DNA of 44,403 bases from positions 1 to 44,403 of the forward strand of contig CAMEJG010000013.1 in the NCBI GenBank assembly GCA_945919465.1. The letters run 5' to 3'. This document shows, one piece after another, positions 36,272 through 44,403 of this stretch. A program made the translations under genes and the position numbers. The stretch is from an uncultured Anaeroplasma sp. Its GTDB lineage: Bacteria > Bacillota_I > Bacilli_A > Acholeplasmatales > Anaeroplasmataceae. The notes under the pieces are model-generated. The model made no database searches. It was given only the letters and a program-made list of their open reading frames with translations, and was not told the origin of the DNA. Each line of letters opens with the position of its first letter. The first letter of the stretch is position 1.

Positions 36272-38372
36272 GATATATGCATTTATAGATTCTTATGAAA
36301 TAATAACAATATTAGTTGATAAAACTATAAAAAATCCTCAAAAAAAATTTTATTTATCTAATGGAAGCTATAAAGAACCAATTCAAATAATTACATCATA
36401 TGAAGAATCATTATTTTATAAATATGTAGCTAAATTTATAAGAGGAACTTCATTACATAAGGATTATTATGTAATTGATGATGAGGGTAATGATGCATTA
36501 CTTCAAAGTGGTTCTATAGTTAGAACAAAAGAATTTGAAGAGGAATTCAAATATGATGGACCTTTAGGAGTAGAGTACCATAAGGAATATACTATTATTA
36601 GAGTTTGGTCACCAGTTGCTAAAGAAATAAAGGTTGGAATAATAAAAGATAATTTAGAAGAACAATATTCATTATTCTATAAGGATTGTGGAGTATGGGA
36701 AATAACATTATATGGAGATTATGAAGGAATAGGCTATATCTTATATTCTAGAGTAGCTAAAGAGTTAGTTAAAATTAATGATCCTTATGCTATTTCAAGC
36801 GCAACTAATGGAGAATATAATTATATTATTAATCCAGATAAGCTTTATAAAATGAAATATAAAAAACCTAAATTTAGTGGAAATATAACAGATTCTATTA
36901 TTTATGAAGCGTCAATTAGAGATTTTACTTGTAATTTAGAATCAGAAAATAAAGGTACATTTTTAGGAATGCTTGAGAATAATCCTACAACAAAAGGATA
37001 TCCAACTGGCATTGAATATATAAAATCATTAGGAGTTACTCATCTACAGCTAATGCCTATTTTTGATTTTGGTGGAGTTGATGATGATAAGAAGGATAAA
37101 AAATATAATTGGGGCTATAATCCAGAACAATTTTTTGTTCCTTGTGGATGGTATTCTAAAAATCCTAATGATCCTTATTCTAGAATAAATGAGCTATTAG
37201 AGCTTGTAGATAATTGTCATAATTTAGGATTAAGAGTAGTAATGGATGTAGTATTTAATCATGTATTTGTATGTGAGAAATTCGCATTTGACAATTTAGT
37301 CCCAGGATATTTTTATAGAGTAGAATATGATGGAAACAAATCAAATGCCTCAGGCTGTGGTAATGTTATCGCAACAGAAAGATACATGGCCTCACGCTTC
37401 GTTATTGATGCATTAGAATATTATACAAAGGTATTTAATATTTCAGGCTTTAGATTTGATTTAATGGGATTATTAGATATTAATACATTAAATCAAGCTC
37501 AAGTGAGATTAAAAAAATTAGAACCAGAAATCATATTATATGGTGAAGGCTGGAATATGATGAATCCTTTGCCAGATAGTGAAAGACCACATATGTATAA
37601 TCATTATAAAATGCCTGAATATGCATTTTTTAATGATAGATTTAGAGATTTAATAAGAGGAAGTCAATGGAATAAATCAAGAGGCTTTGCTTTTGATAGT
37701 GAGTTTAATATGTTTGATATTTCACATTTAATAAGTGGTTCTTGTTTAGATTTCTTTAAATTTTATTCGCCTACTCAAACTATAAATTATATTGAATGTC
37801 ATGATAATTATACCTTCTTTGATTTTGCTATTAAAGAACTTGGCATCGATGAGGATAAGGCAAAGGATGCTTCTAGATTTGCTTTACAAACTGTAATAAT
37901 GTCAGAAGGTGTTCCTTTTATTCATGCGGGAGAAGAATTCTTTAGAACAAAAAATGGTATTGAAAATTCTTATAATGAAAAAGATTCAATTAATAAATTT
38001 GATTATAAAAGAAGAGATAGGTATTATTCAAACATCGAAGGAATTAAGGATTTAATAGAAATAAGAAAGGAATATCCAGTATTTAGATTAACTAAGTCTG
38101 GAGATATTAGAAAAAATTTACATTTATTAGATGGGTTATCTGATACTCATATGGTTGGTATTTTATATCAGGATAATAATTATTGTTTTTATGTTTTATA
38201 TAAAAATGATTATGAAGTAAGAAAAATTCCTTTAGAAGCAGAAATGATTTTTGATGGAAAGAAAAAATGTGCTATAATTAAGAAGGAATTCAAATTAGAA
38301 GCTCCAGGTGTATATATACTGCGAAAGGAAATAAAAAACGATGAAAATAATTGGAAGAATAACAGCAATTAA
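36264..38372 (+). CDS. pulA: Type I pullulanase (GH13_14)
   Basis: Debranching enzyme cutting alpha-1,6 links in glycogen or branched maltodextrins. 702 residues, no signal peptide, so cytoplasmic. N-terminal domain (about 1-95), CBM48-like domain (about 100-190, VWSPVAKEIKVG), then the GH13 barrel with the pullulanase motif YNWGYNP (near 283), VVMDVVFNHV, nucleophile Asp in GFRFDLMG (near 398), acid/base Glu in LYGEGW (near 427) and Asp in IECHDNYTF (near 513). Length is close to Bacillus AmyX. Co-transcribed with cca; overlaps yhaM by 32 bp. Confidence 0.94.
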   Translation: MNKIYAFIDSYEIITILVDKTIKNPQKKFYLSNGSYKEPIQIITSYEESLFYKYVAKFIRGTSLHKDYYVIDDEGNDALLQSGSIVRTKEFEEEFKYDGPLGVEYHKEYTIIRVWSPVAKEIKVGIIKDNLEEQYSLFYKDCGVWEITLYGDYEGIGYILYSRVAKELVKINDPYAISSATNGEYNYIINPDKLYKMKYKKPKFSGNITDSIIYEASIRDFTCNLESENKGTFLGMLENNPTTKGYPTGIEYIKSLGVTHLQLMPIFDFGGVDDDKKDKKYNWGYNPEQFFVPCGWYSKNPNDPYSRINELLELVDNCHNLGLRVVMDVVFNHVFVCEKFAFDNLVPGYFYRVEYDGNKSNASGCGNVIATERYMASRFVIDALEYYTKVFNISGFRFDLMGLLDINTLNQAQVRLKKLEPEIILYGEGWNMMNPLPDSERPHMYNHYKMPEYAFFNDRFRDLIRGSQWNKSRGFAFDSEFNMFDISHLISGSCLDFFKFYSPTQTINYIECHDNYTFFDFAIKELGIDEDKAKDASRFALQTVIMSEGVPFIHAGEEFFRTKNGIENSYNEKDSINKFDYKRRDRYYSNIEGIKDLIEIRKEYPVFRLTKSGDIRKNLHLLDGLSDTHMVGILYQDNNYCFYVLYKNDYEVRKIPLEAEMIFDGKKKCAIIKKEFKLEAPGVYILRKEIKNDENNWKNNSN

Positions 38373-39225
38373 TACATCTGATGGAAAACATAATTTAGCT
38401 GTATTAACAAAGGATAATGAAACATTTAATATAAAAATAAAAATAGAAGATTCAGAGGATATAAAAATTGGTGGTGTTTATCAATTTGAGTGTAAAGTCA
38501 AAGAAGGAGAAAGAACAGGATATTATGTATATTCTCATTCTTCAATAGAAAACTTAGAATTAGAAGAAAAAAATGAAACCTTAAGAAGCTTTTATAGCTC
38601 ATCACCTATTAGCTTAATTGATGCTGAAAATGAAATAAATAAATATGTTAATAAGCTTGATAATAAAATTATTAAGGATATTACAAGCTATTTAATTAAT
38701 AAATTTCATGATGATTTTTATGTTTATCCAGCTGCTACTAAATTTCATCATGCTTATGTAGGAGGATTAGCATATCATTCAATTGGAATGCTACACATGG
38801 CAGATTCATTTATTGAAAATTACAATTATTTAAATAAAGATTATGTTTATGCAGGAATTATGCTTCATGATATTGGTAAAACAATAGAGCTAACAGGAGC
38901 AGTTAATACTGAGTATTCATTAAAGGGACAATTATTAGGTCATTTAGTACTCGGCGCAATGGAAATCGCAGATACTGCTAAGATTCTTGGATATCAAGAA
39001 ACCGAAGAAGTGTTAATGCTTGAGCATATGCTAATATCTCATCATGGACAGCCTCAATTTGGTTCCGCAAAAAAACCAATGACTCCTGAGGCATTAGCTT
39101 TATGGTTTATTGATACTATTGATTCTAAATTTAGAGTATTAGGTGAAGAATTAGAAAAAACTGAGTCTCATGAATTTACTGATGCGATTGGGGTATTAGA
39201 TAGAGGTAAGTTTTATAAAATTTAG
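38341..39225 (+). CDS. yhaM: 3'-5' exoribonuclease YhaM family
   Basis: 294 residues. N-terminal OB-fold (about 1-85, IIGRITAINTSDGKHN) followed by an HD domain: FHHAYVGGLAYHS (about 134-146), GIMLHDIGKTIEL with the HD pair (about 176-188) and HMLISHHGQPQFGS. This domain order defines YhaM, a metal-dependent 3'-5' exoribonuclease of Gram-positives. The C-terminus DAIGVLDRGKFYKI matches the family (..LD.R.FY). The ATG lies within the pulA end, 12 bases after AAAGGA. Confidence 0.92.
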   Translation: MKIIGRITAINTSDGKHNLAVLTKDNETFNIKIKIEDSEDIKIGGVYQFECKVKEGERTGYYVYSHSSIENLELEEKNETLRSFYSSSPISLIDAENEINKYVNKLDNKIIKDITSYLINKFHDDFYVYPAATKFHHAYVGGLAYHSIGMLHMADSFIENYNYLNKDYVYAGIMLHDIGKTIELTGAVNTEYSLKGQLLGHLVLGAMEIADTAKILGYQETEEVLMLEHMLISHHGQPQFGSAKKPMTPEALALWFIDTIDSKFRVLGEELEKTESHEFTDAIGVLDRGKFYKI

Positions 39226-39227
39226 CC

Positions 39228-39256
39228 TTGAAATAATTTAATAATTTGAGTATAAT
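39228..39256 (+). promoter_or_regulatory. Promoter of the T-box/pheST unit
   Basis: TTGAAA (39228-39233), 17-bp spacer, TATAAT (39251-39256), starting 2 bp after the yhaM stop. Start expected near 39263. Confidence 0.85.
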
Positions 39257-39262
39257 TATTTT

Positions 39263-39487
39263 GATATTAATTTGATGAGGAAAGACATAGTAGAATAATT
39301 TTATTTAGAGAGAGAATCATTTGGTGAAAGATTCTTATAAAATTTCTATGAATTCACTTTCTGAAAGATGCTAATAACATCCGTTTGCTGCGTTAAAGCG
39401 TAATGAGTGCCTAATAATATTTTTATTTTTAGGAACTAAGGTGGTAACACGATAATTCGTCCTTAGAGAAATCTAAGGATTTTTTTA
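39263..39487 (+). ncRNA. T-box leader of pheST
   Basis: tRNA-sensing leader. The T-box core AACTAAGGTGGTAACACG lies at 39434-39451; TGGT (39442-39445) can pair with the ACCA end of uncharged tRNA. AAGG (39438-39441) and CCTT (39461-39464) form the antiterminator. The competing terminator is TCCTTAGA / TCTAAGGA (39460-39479) followed by T8. A TTC in ATGAATTCACTTT (39346-39358) is a plausible Phe specifier codon. AGGAAAGACATAGTAG near the start resembles the Stem I base consensus. Uncharged tRNA-Phe would prevent termination and raise pheST expression. Confidence 0.9.
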
Positions 39488-39515
39488 TTTAACAATAAAT
39501 TCTAGGAGGGGTATT

Positions 39516-40556
39516 ATGAGTCAATTAGATGAATTAGAACACGTAGTTGATGATTTAGAAAACGAATTAAATGATGTTAATGATTTAAACCAGCTACAAC
39601 AAAAAAAAGCAAATTATTTAGGTAAAAAGGGTATTATTGCACAAGCAATGTCTGGAATGAAGGATTTATCTGCTGAGGCAAGAAAAGAAATTGGAATGCG
39701 CTCAAATAAGATTAAACAAACTCTAGAAGAAAAATTTGAACAAAAGAGAAAAGCAATAGAAGAGGCTATTATTAATAAAAAGCTTCAAAATGAAACAATT
39801 GATGTTACATTACCTGGATATTATATTCCTGCAGGAGGAATTCATCCACTTAATCAAACAATTATGGAGCTTGAGGATTTATATATAGGTATGGGCTATA
39901 CTGTAGCTGAAGGACCAGAAGTAGAAACAGATGAAAACTGCTTTGAAAGATTAAATCTTCCTAAGGGACATCCAGCAAGAGATATGCAGGATACATTCTA
40001 TATTAATCCAGAGGAGCTATTAAGAAGTCAAACAAGTCCAGTACAGGTTCGTACTATGCTTGAAAAAAAGGGTGAGCCTATTAAGATTATTTGTCCTGGT
40101 AAGGTTTATAGAAGAGATGCTGATGATGCTACCCATTCACATCAATTTATGCAATGTGAGGGTTTAGTTTTAGGTACTGATATTACTTTAGCAGATTTAA
40201 AGGGTGCATTACTTGAAATGGCAAGAAAAATGTTTGATAAGGATAGAGAAATTCGTCTACGTCCATCCTTCTTCCCATTTACAGAACCATCAGTTGAAGT
40301 AGATGTTTCTTGTGGTTTATGTGGTGGTAGAGGCTGTAGTACCTGCAAAAATACTGGTTGGATTGAGGTATTAGGTGCTGGTATGGTTAATGATAATGTA
40401 TTAAGAATGAGTGGCTATGACCCTGAAAAGATTCAAGGCTTTGCCTTTGGTATTGGCGTTGAGAGAATTACAATGCTTAAACACAAGATTGATGATATTA
40501 GAAACTTCTATACTAATGATATTCGTTTCTTAAATCAATTTAAGGAGGAAAAGTAA
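39516..40556 (+). CDS. pheS: Phenylalanyl-tRNA synthetase subunit alpha
   Basis: Class II synthetase catalytic subunit, 346 residues (normal). N-terminal coiled coil, then [39 protein letters not shown]-type region, [21 protein letters not shown] (motif 2) and the C-terminal [13 protein letters not shown] (motif 3). The Cys cluster [12 protein letters not shown] is retained, suggesting a bound zinc-like element. TAGGAGG before the ATG. One base separates it from pheT. Confidence 0.97.
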   Translation: MSQLDELEHVVDDLENELNDVNDLNQLQQKKANYLGKKGIIAQAMSGMKDLSAEARKEIGMRSNKIKQTLEEKFEQKRKAIEEAIINKKLQNETIDVTLPGYYIPAGGIHPLNQTIMELEDLYIGMGYTVAEGPEVETDENCFERLNLPKGHPARDMQDTFYINPEELLRSQTSPVQVRTMLEKKGEPIKIICPGKVYRRDADDATHSHQFMQCEGLVLGTDITLADLKGALLEMARKMFDKDREIRLRPSFFPFTEPSVEVDVSCGLCGGRGCSTCKNTGWIEVLGAGMVNDNVLRMSGYDPEKIQGFAFGIGVERITMLKHKIDDIRNFYTNDIRFLNQFKEEK

Positions 40557-40557
40557 A

Positions 40558-42930
40558 ATGAAGGTTTCAAAGAATTGGTTAAGTGATTATATTGATTTAA
40601 GTAATTATACAGATGAACAGTTATTTACTGAAATTAATGCTCATGTATGTGAAATAGAATCATATAAGAAATTAGTAGAAGCTACAAATTTAACAATAGC
40701 TAAGGTTTTAGAATGTGTTCCTCATCCAAATAGTGATCATTTACATGTTTGTCAGGTTGAAATTAGACCTAATGAGGTTTCACAAATTGTATGTGGAGCA
40801 CCAAATGTTAAGACTGGTGTAAAGGTTATTTGTGCTTTACCTGGTGCAGTATTACCTGGTAATTTTAAGATTAAACCATCAAAGATTCGTGGTGTAGAAT
40901 CAAATGGTATGCTATGTAGCTTACAAGAATTAGGAATTGAAGAAAAATATGTAGAACCAGAATTTAAGGATGGAATCTATTTATTTAAAGATGATGCTCC
41001 TATAGGAGAAGACCCTTTAAAATATTTAGGCTTTGATGATACAGTTATTGATTTAGAATTAACTTCAAATCGTTCAGATTTATTATCAATTGAGGGTGTG
41101 GCTTTTGATATGGGCGCAACTCTTAAGCATAAGATTAATCCTCATATTCCAGTATTACATACTATAGCTAAGCCAAATCCAGTTACTGTTAAAGTAGAAA
41201 CAGATAAATGCTATAAATATAATGCTCGTTATTTAGAAAATGTTACAATCAAGGATTCTCCTCAATGGATGAAGGCAAGATTAATAGCTAGTGGTATTAG
41301 ACCAATTAATAATGTTGTAGATATTACAAATTATGTATTAATTGAAATGGGTCAACCACTTCATGCCTTTGATGCGGATTCATTAGGTAATACAATTTTA
41401 GTAAGACAAGCCTTAGATGGAGAAAAAATAACTACTTTAGATTCAATTGAAAGAACTTTAAATAGTGATGATATTGTTATAACTAATGGTAATGATGCAA
41501 TATGTGTTGCAGGAGTTATGGGTGGATTATCTACTGAGGTATTACCTACAAGTAAAAATATTGTTTTAGAGGGTGCTTATTTTGATCCACTTTCAATCCG
41601 TAAAACTTCAACTAAATTAGGATTGAAGAGTGAATCAAGTGTTCGCTTTGAAAGAAAAATAGATTATGATAGAGTTGAACGTGCCTTAGATTATGCTTGT
41701 GAGTTAATGGAAAAATATGCTGATGCTAAAGTATATGAAGAGGTTAAGCGTGATGTAAAGGTTACACCTAATGAAAAGCATGTATCAATTACAGTAGAAA
41801 AGATTAATAATGTTTTAGGAACAAGCTTAAGTGAAGCATATATTGATGATTTATTTACAAGCTTAGCATATTCTTATACAAAAGAAGGTAATTTATATAA
41901 TATTACATTACCATCAAGAAGAATGGATTTAGAAGAATCACCTCAAGATATTATTGAAGATGTTGCTAGAATGTATGGATATAATAATATTCCTACAACA
42001 ATAGCAAAAACAAGAGATAAGGGCTATTTAACATATAAACAAAAAAGAACTAGATTAGTTCGTCAAATATTAGCTTATATGGGTTTAAATGAGGTTGTAT
42101 CTTATTCTTTAATCTCTAAAAAGGATTTAGGCTTATGGGTAGAAGAAGTTAAAGAACCAGTAGAGGTTTTAATGCCTTTAACTGAGGATAGAGCTGTAAT
42201 GAGAGAAAGCTTATTAAATGGAGTAGTTGATGCAATTAGCTATAATAAAGCAAGAAAAATTGATAATTTAGCTTTATTTGAAATTGGTAATGTTTATAGT
42301 AAGAATGAAGAGCATCTTCATTTAGCTATTGCCTTATCAGGAGTTTACACTCATCAACAATGGAATGGCACTAAGCAGGTAAGTGATTTCTTCTTATTAA
42401 AGGGTATATTAGAATCATTATTCTCTAAATTAGGCTTTAAAGCTTCATATATTCCATATAAAGGTATAAAAGCATTCCATCCTGGAAGATGTGCAGAAAT
42501 TATTCATAATGGACATTCGATTGGAGTAATTGGAGAAATACATCCAAAAACAGCAAAAGATTTAGGTGTTAATGGCTGTTGTGCATTAGAAATAAATTTA
42601 GAGGATTTAGTAACTGAAGAGAATAAATTAAAATATTCTTCAATTAACAAATTCCCTTCTGTAGAAAGAGATTTGGCTATTGTTTGTGATAAAACAATAA
42701 GCTCTTCTGATATTCAAAGAGTTATTGAAAAATCAGGAAAGAAATATTTAACAAATATTGATTTATTTGATGTATATACAGGTGAAAATGTTGGTGTAAA
42801 TGAGAAATCCTTAGCATTTAAATTAATATTTGAGGATCCTACAAAAACTCTAGCTACTGAAGAGGTTGATGAGGTTATTAAAAATATATTAGATAAGCTA
42901 GCTAAGGAATATAATGCTAGATTAAGATAA
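40558..42930 (+). CDS. pheT: Phenylalanyl-tRNA synthetase subunit beta
   Basis: 790 residues (normal about 800). Domains in order: tRNA-binding OB-fold (about 40-150, with ECVPHPNSDHLHVCQVE), B3/B4 editing domain (about 210-380, GIRPINNVVDITNYV and MGGLSTEV), B5 domain (about 400-475), catalytic-like core (about 490-690) and the C-terminal anticodon-binding FDX-ACB domain (about 697-790, FPSVERDLAIVCD). Preceded by AAGGAGG within the end of pheS. Strong terminator downstream. Confidence 0.97.
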   Translation: MKVSKNWLSDYIDLSNYTDEQLFTEINAHVCEIESYKKLVEATNLTIAKVLECVPHPNSDHLHVCQVEIRPNEVSQIVCGAPNVKTGVKVICALPGAVLPGNFKIKPSKIRGVESNGMLCSLQELGIEEKYVEPEFKDGIYLFKDDAPIGEDPLKYLGFDDTVIDLELTSNRSDLLSIEGVAFDMGATLKHKINPHIPVLHTIAKPNPVTVKVETDKCYKYNARYLENVTIKDSPQWMKARLIASGIRPINNVVDITNYVLIEMGQPLHAFDADSLGNTILVRQALDGEKITTLDSIERTLNSDDIVITNGNDAICVAGVMGGLSTEVLPTSKNIVLEGAYFDPLSIRKTSTKLGLKSESSVRFERKIDYDRVERALDYACELMEKYADAKVYEEVKRDVKVTPNEKHVSITVEKINNVLGTSLSEAYIDDLFTSLAYSYTKEGNLYNITLPSRRMDLEESPQDIIEDVARMYGYNNIPTTIAKTRDKGYLTYKQKRTRLVRQILAYMGLNEVVSYSLISKKDLGLWVEEVKEPVEVLMPLTEDRAVMRESLLNGVVDAISYNKARKIDNLALFEIGNVYSKNEEHLHLAIALSGVYTHQQWNGTKQVSDFFLLKGILESLFSKLGFKASYIPYKGIKAFHPGRCAEIIHNGHSIGVIGEIHPKTAKDLGVNGCCALEINLEDLVTEENKLKYSSINKFPSVERDLAIVCDKTISSSDIQRVIEKSGKKYLTNIDLFDVYTGENVGVNEKSLAFKLIFEDPTKTLATEEVDEVIKNILDKLAKEYNARLR

Positions 42931-42970
42931 TAAAATATAGTTAATTATAATTAATTTAATGATGAAATTA

Positions 42971-43021
42971 AGGCGATTATATACTACTTTTAAATTATAG
43001 TAGTTATATGATCGCTTTTTG
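42971..43021 (+). terminator. Terminator of pheST
   Basis: Long stem built from AGGCGAT, TATA and CTACT pairing with AGTAG, TATAT and ATCGCT, followed by T5. It lies 40 bp after pheT. Confidence 0.85.
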
Positions 43022-43268
43022 TTATTTATTATTTATTTGTATTAAATAATTATGTTGCAATCTAAAGATGAATCAGAGTAATATTTTTAAAGTTGAAATA
43101 TATGGATTTTTAAATTGTTATAGTTTATAATTAATCAAGGCATTAATTGTTAAGAAGTTTGATTTTTAACAAAAAAGAGTATATTTTAATTAATAATATT
43201 ATAATTTAAAAGAATAATTATAATATTAATATGTGGCTTTTTAGATATTAGAAAGGAGTAAGCTCATT
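43022..43268. other. AT-rich intergenic region with no gene
   Basis: No open frame of useful size and no recognised RNA in the stretch between the pheT terminator and the next gene (pheT-to-gene gap 42931-43268). Two TATAAT-like boxes (43200-43205 and 43219-43224) could serve the gene at 43269 but neither has a good -35. A weak repeat TTGTTAA...TTAACAA lies near 43148-43173. Confidence 0.6.
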
Positions 43269-43667
43269 ATGGATTATTTTGATGAAGAAAAGAAAGACGA
43301 TTTAGATAAAAAATTATTTGAAGCTAGTTATAAAAAACAAATAAAAGCTAGTAAAAGAATTTTTAAAATTATGGGATTTATATTTACTATGTTTTCAATT
43401 TTTCCGATAATATTTGGTTTTTCTTCTTTAGAATATGAGGCCTGTTACATGGCTATTCCATTTGTAGTTATGGGAGTAGTATTTATATTATTAGGCTTTA
43501 TATTACCAGAAAAATATAGCTATGATGCTGTAAAGAGAAGACAAAATAAATATGGTTATTTGAATGTTTATGAGATGTCTGCAAAGATAATTATGCTTGA
43601 AGAAAAAAATAAAATTCTAGAGTCTAAGATAAGAAATTTAGAAGATGAAATTAGAAAATTAAAATAA
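43269..43667 (+). CDS. Small two-helix membrane protein with C-terminal coiled coil (unknown)
   Basis: 132 residues. Charged N-terminus (about 1-35), two helices (about 36-57 and 64-82), then a cytoplasmic tail ending in a Leu/Ile heptad coiled coil (LEEKNKILESKIRNLEDEI). Not recognised. GAAAGGAG precedes the ATG. Single-gene unit with its own terminator. The coiled coil suggests self-association. Confidence 0.7.
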   Translation: MDYFDEEKKDDLDKKLFEASYKKQIKASKRIFKIMGFIFTMFSIFPIIFGFSSLEYEACYMAIPFVVMGVVFILLGFILPEKYSYDAVKRRQNKYGYLNVYEMSAKIIMLEEKNKILESKIRNLEDEIRKLK

Positions 43668-43677
43668 TAATTATTAT

Positions 43678-43717
43678 GGTTCTTATAGTATTTATTTCTA
43701 TGAGAACTATTTTTTTA
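43678..43717 (+). terminator. Terminator after the two-helix protein gene
   Basis: GGTTCTTATAG pairs with CTATGAGAACT (one G-U), then a run of T. Stem arms 43678-43688 and 43698-43708. Confidence 0.8.
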
Positions 43718-43723
43718 TTAAAT

Positions 43724-43796
43724 ATATCATAAATTGATATTTTTTCTTGACAATGTCAAGTTGTTTGTTATAATAATTTATATCAATTTATGATAT
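43724..43796 (+). promoter_or_regulatory. degV promoter with three palindromic operator-like sites
   Basis: TTGACA (43747-43752), 16-bp spacer, TATAAT (43769-43774). The -35 lies inside the perfect palindrome CTTGACA-A-TGTCAAG (43746-43760). The promoter is flanked by a 17-bp motif: ATATCATAAATTGATAT at 43724-43740 and its exact reverse complement at 43780-43796. Each copy is itself an imperfect palindrome, ATATCA...TGATAT. Confidence 0.75.
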
Positions 43797-43809
43797 AAAG
43801 GAGAATAAT

Positions 43810-44325
43810 ATGAGAATAATAACAGATTCAGCAAGTGATATTACTCAAGAGGAGGCATTAAAATATAATATAGATGTTATTCCATTAAGTGTTAGCTTTA
43901 ATGGAGTTGCTTATAAAGATGGAGTAGATATTACTAAGGTTGAATTTTATAATAAACTAATTGAAAGTCCTGAAATACCTAAGACAAGTATGATTTCTTC
44001 ATTTGTTTTTGAAGAATATTTTGATAAATATAAGGATGAAGAGGTTATTTATATAGGATTATCTAGCAAGCTTTCGAATAGTTATAATCAAGCATTAATT
44101 GCAGCTAAAGAAAAAAATAATGTTTATACTGTTGATTCACTTAATGTTGCGATGGGACAAAGAGTATTAGTAGAATATGCAATTAGATTAAGAGATAAAA
44201 ATATTGAAGCTAAAGAAATAGTTAAGCTATTAAATGATAATAAAGGACGTACCGAGGTTATTGCATTGCTTGATACCTTAGATTATTTACAAAAGGGTAA
44301 TCAGCAGCTGACAGATTCAATATAA
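43810..44325 (+). pseudogene. DegV family protein, N-terminal half only
   Basis: 171 residues against about 280 for a full DegV fatty-acid-binding protein. The N-terminal domain is intact: IITDSASDITQEEALKYNIDVIPL, the fatty-acid contact region PKTSMISS and the segment YIGLSSKLSNSYNQA. The frame stops just after LDTLDYLQKG, where full proteins continue with GGRI and the C-terminal domain, and a terminator follows 10 bp later. No C-terminal half is visible nearby. It may be a truncated remnant or a deliberate one-domain variant. AAAGGAG precedes the ATG. Confidence 0.8.
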
Positions 44326-44334
44326 ATTAATGAT

Positions 44335-44363
44335 AAAAGTATAGTTTTTTTCTATACTTTTTT
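44335..44363 (+). terminator. Terminator after the short degV gene
   Basis: AAAAGTATAG / CTATACTTTT perfect 10-bp stem with a T7 loop, then T-rich sequence. Confidence 0.85.
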
Positions 44364-44372
44364 CTCTTTTTG

Positions 44373-44403
44373 TGATATAATTAAGTATAGAATAGTGGTG
44401 ATT
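44373..44403 (+). promoter_or_regulatory. Promoter and ribosome site of a gene starting beyond the window
   Basis: Extended -10 TGATATAAT (44373-44381), then GGTGATT at the very end (44397-44403). GGTGAT three bases before ATG is used by several genes here, so a start codon is expected 2-5 bases past the window. Confidence 0.5.

Overview
The window reads as chromosome of a low-GC, endospore-forming member of the Bacillota (Bacilli/Erysipelotrichia-like, plausibly a gut anaerobe). The DNA is strongly AT-rich, and Shine-Dalgarno sites and sigma-A-type promoters are of Gram-positive type. The code is standard: TGA is used as a stop (end of atpI) and not as Trp, which argues against Mycoplasma-type Mollicutes. 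Spo0A, a SpoIIQ-like protein and SpoIIID are all encoded. I cannot assign a genus from sequence alone.

Layout. 1-264: end of a tRNA cluster (Asn partial, Val, Thr). 381-2272: IS91-like HUH transposase with a coupled zinc-ribbon ORF, both on the minus strand, and two back-to-back terminator hairpins at the promoter-side edge. 2300-5090: pyruvate kinase, a small Cys-rich ORF whose Shine-Dalgarno lies in a terminator-like hairpin, and a frameshifted membrane-protein gene. 5176-5437: tRNA-Pro and tRNA-Gly behind a good promoter. 5441-10825: a membrane-anchored protein with ten 12-residue acidic repeats and four YegP/DUF1508 units, then a methyltransferase, a GT2 glycosyltransferase and glmS. 10824-11801: spo0A (minus) with a cluster of 0A boxes upstream.

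11816-23787 is a pectin-use locus: a cytoplasmic pectinesterase (minus) diverges from an operon of nine genes. The operon encodes an LplB/YtcP-type ABC importer with an 800-residue lipoprotein, its own MsmX-type ATPase, five unrecognised membrane proteins interleaved with the transporter genes, and a cytoplasmic GH28 polygalacturonase. This implies import of long or methyl-esterified oligogalacturonides followed by cytoplasmic de-esterification and hydrolysis. The conserved accessory membrane proteins make it the best candidate for an undescribed system here.

23841-24916: two small coupled membrane proteins. 25023-33165: rpiB-upp-atp operon encoding a complete F1Fo ATP synthase; its c subunit has a two-carboxylate, Na+-type ligand set. 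33178-34470: DUF1146, spoIIQ-like (with a near-perfect sigma-F promoter) and spoIIID, a compressed version of the Bacillus atp-to-spoIIID gene order. 34439-39225: YigZ-like protein, CCA-adding enzyme, type I pullulanase, YhaM exoribonuclease. 39228-42930: T-box-controlled pheS-pheT. 43269 to end: a small membrane protein, then a half-length DegV gene whose promoter is surrounded by three palindromic operator-like sites, then the promoter region of the next gene.
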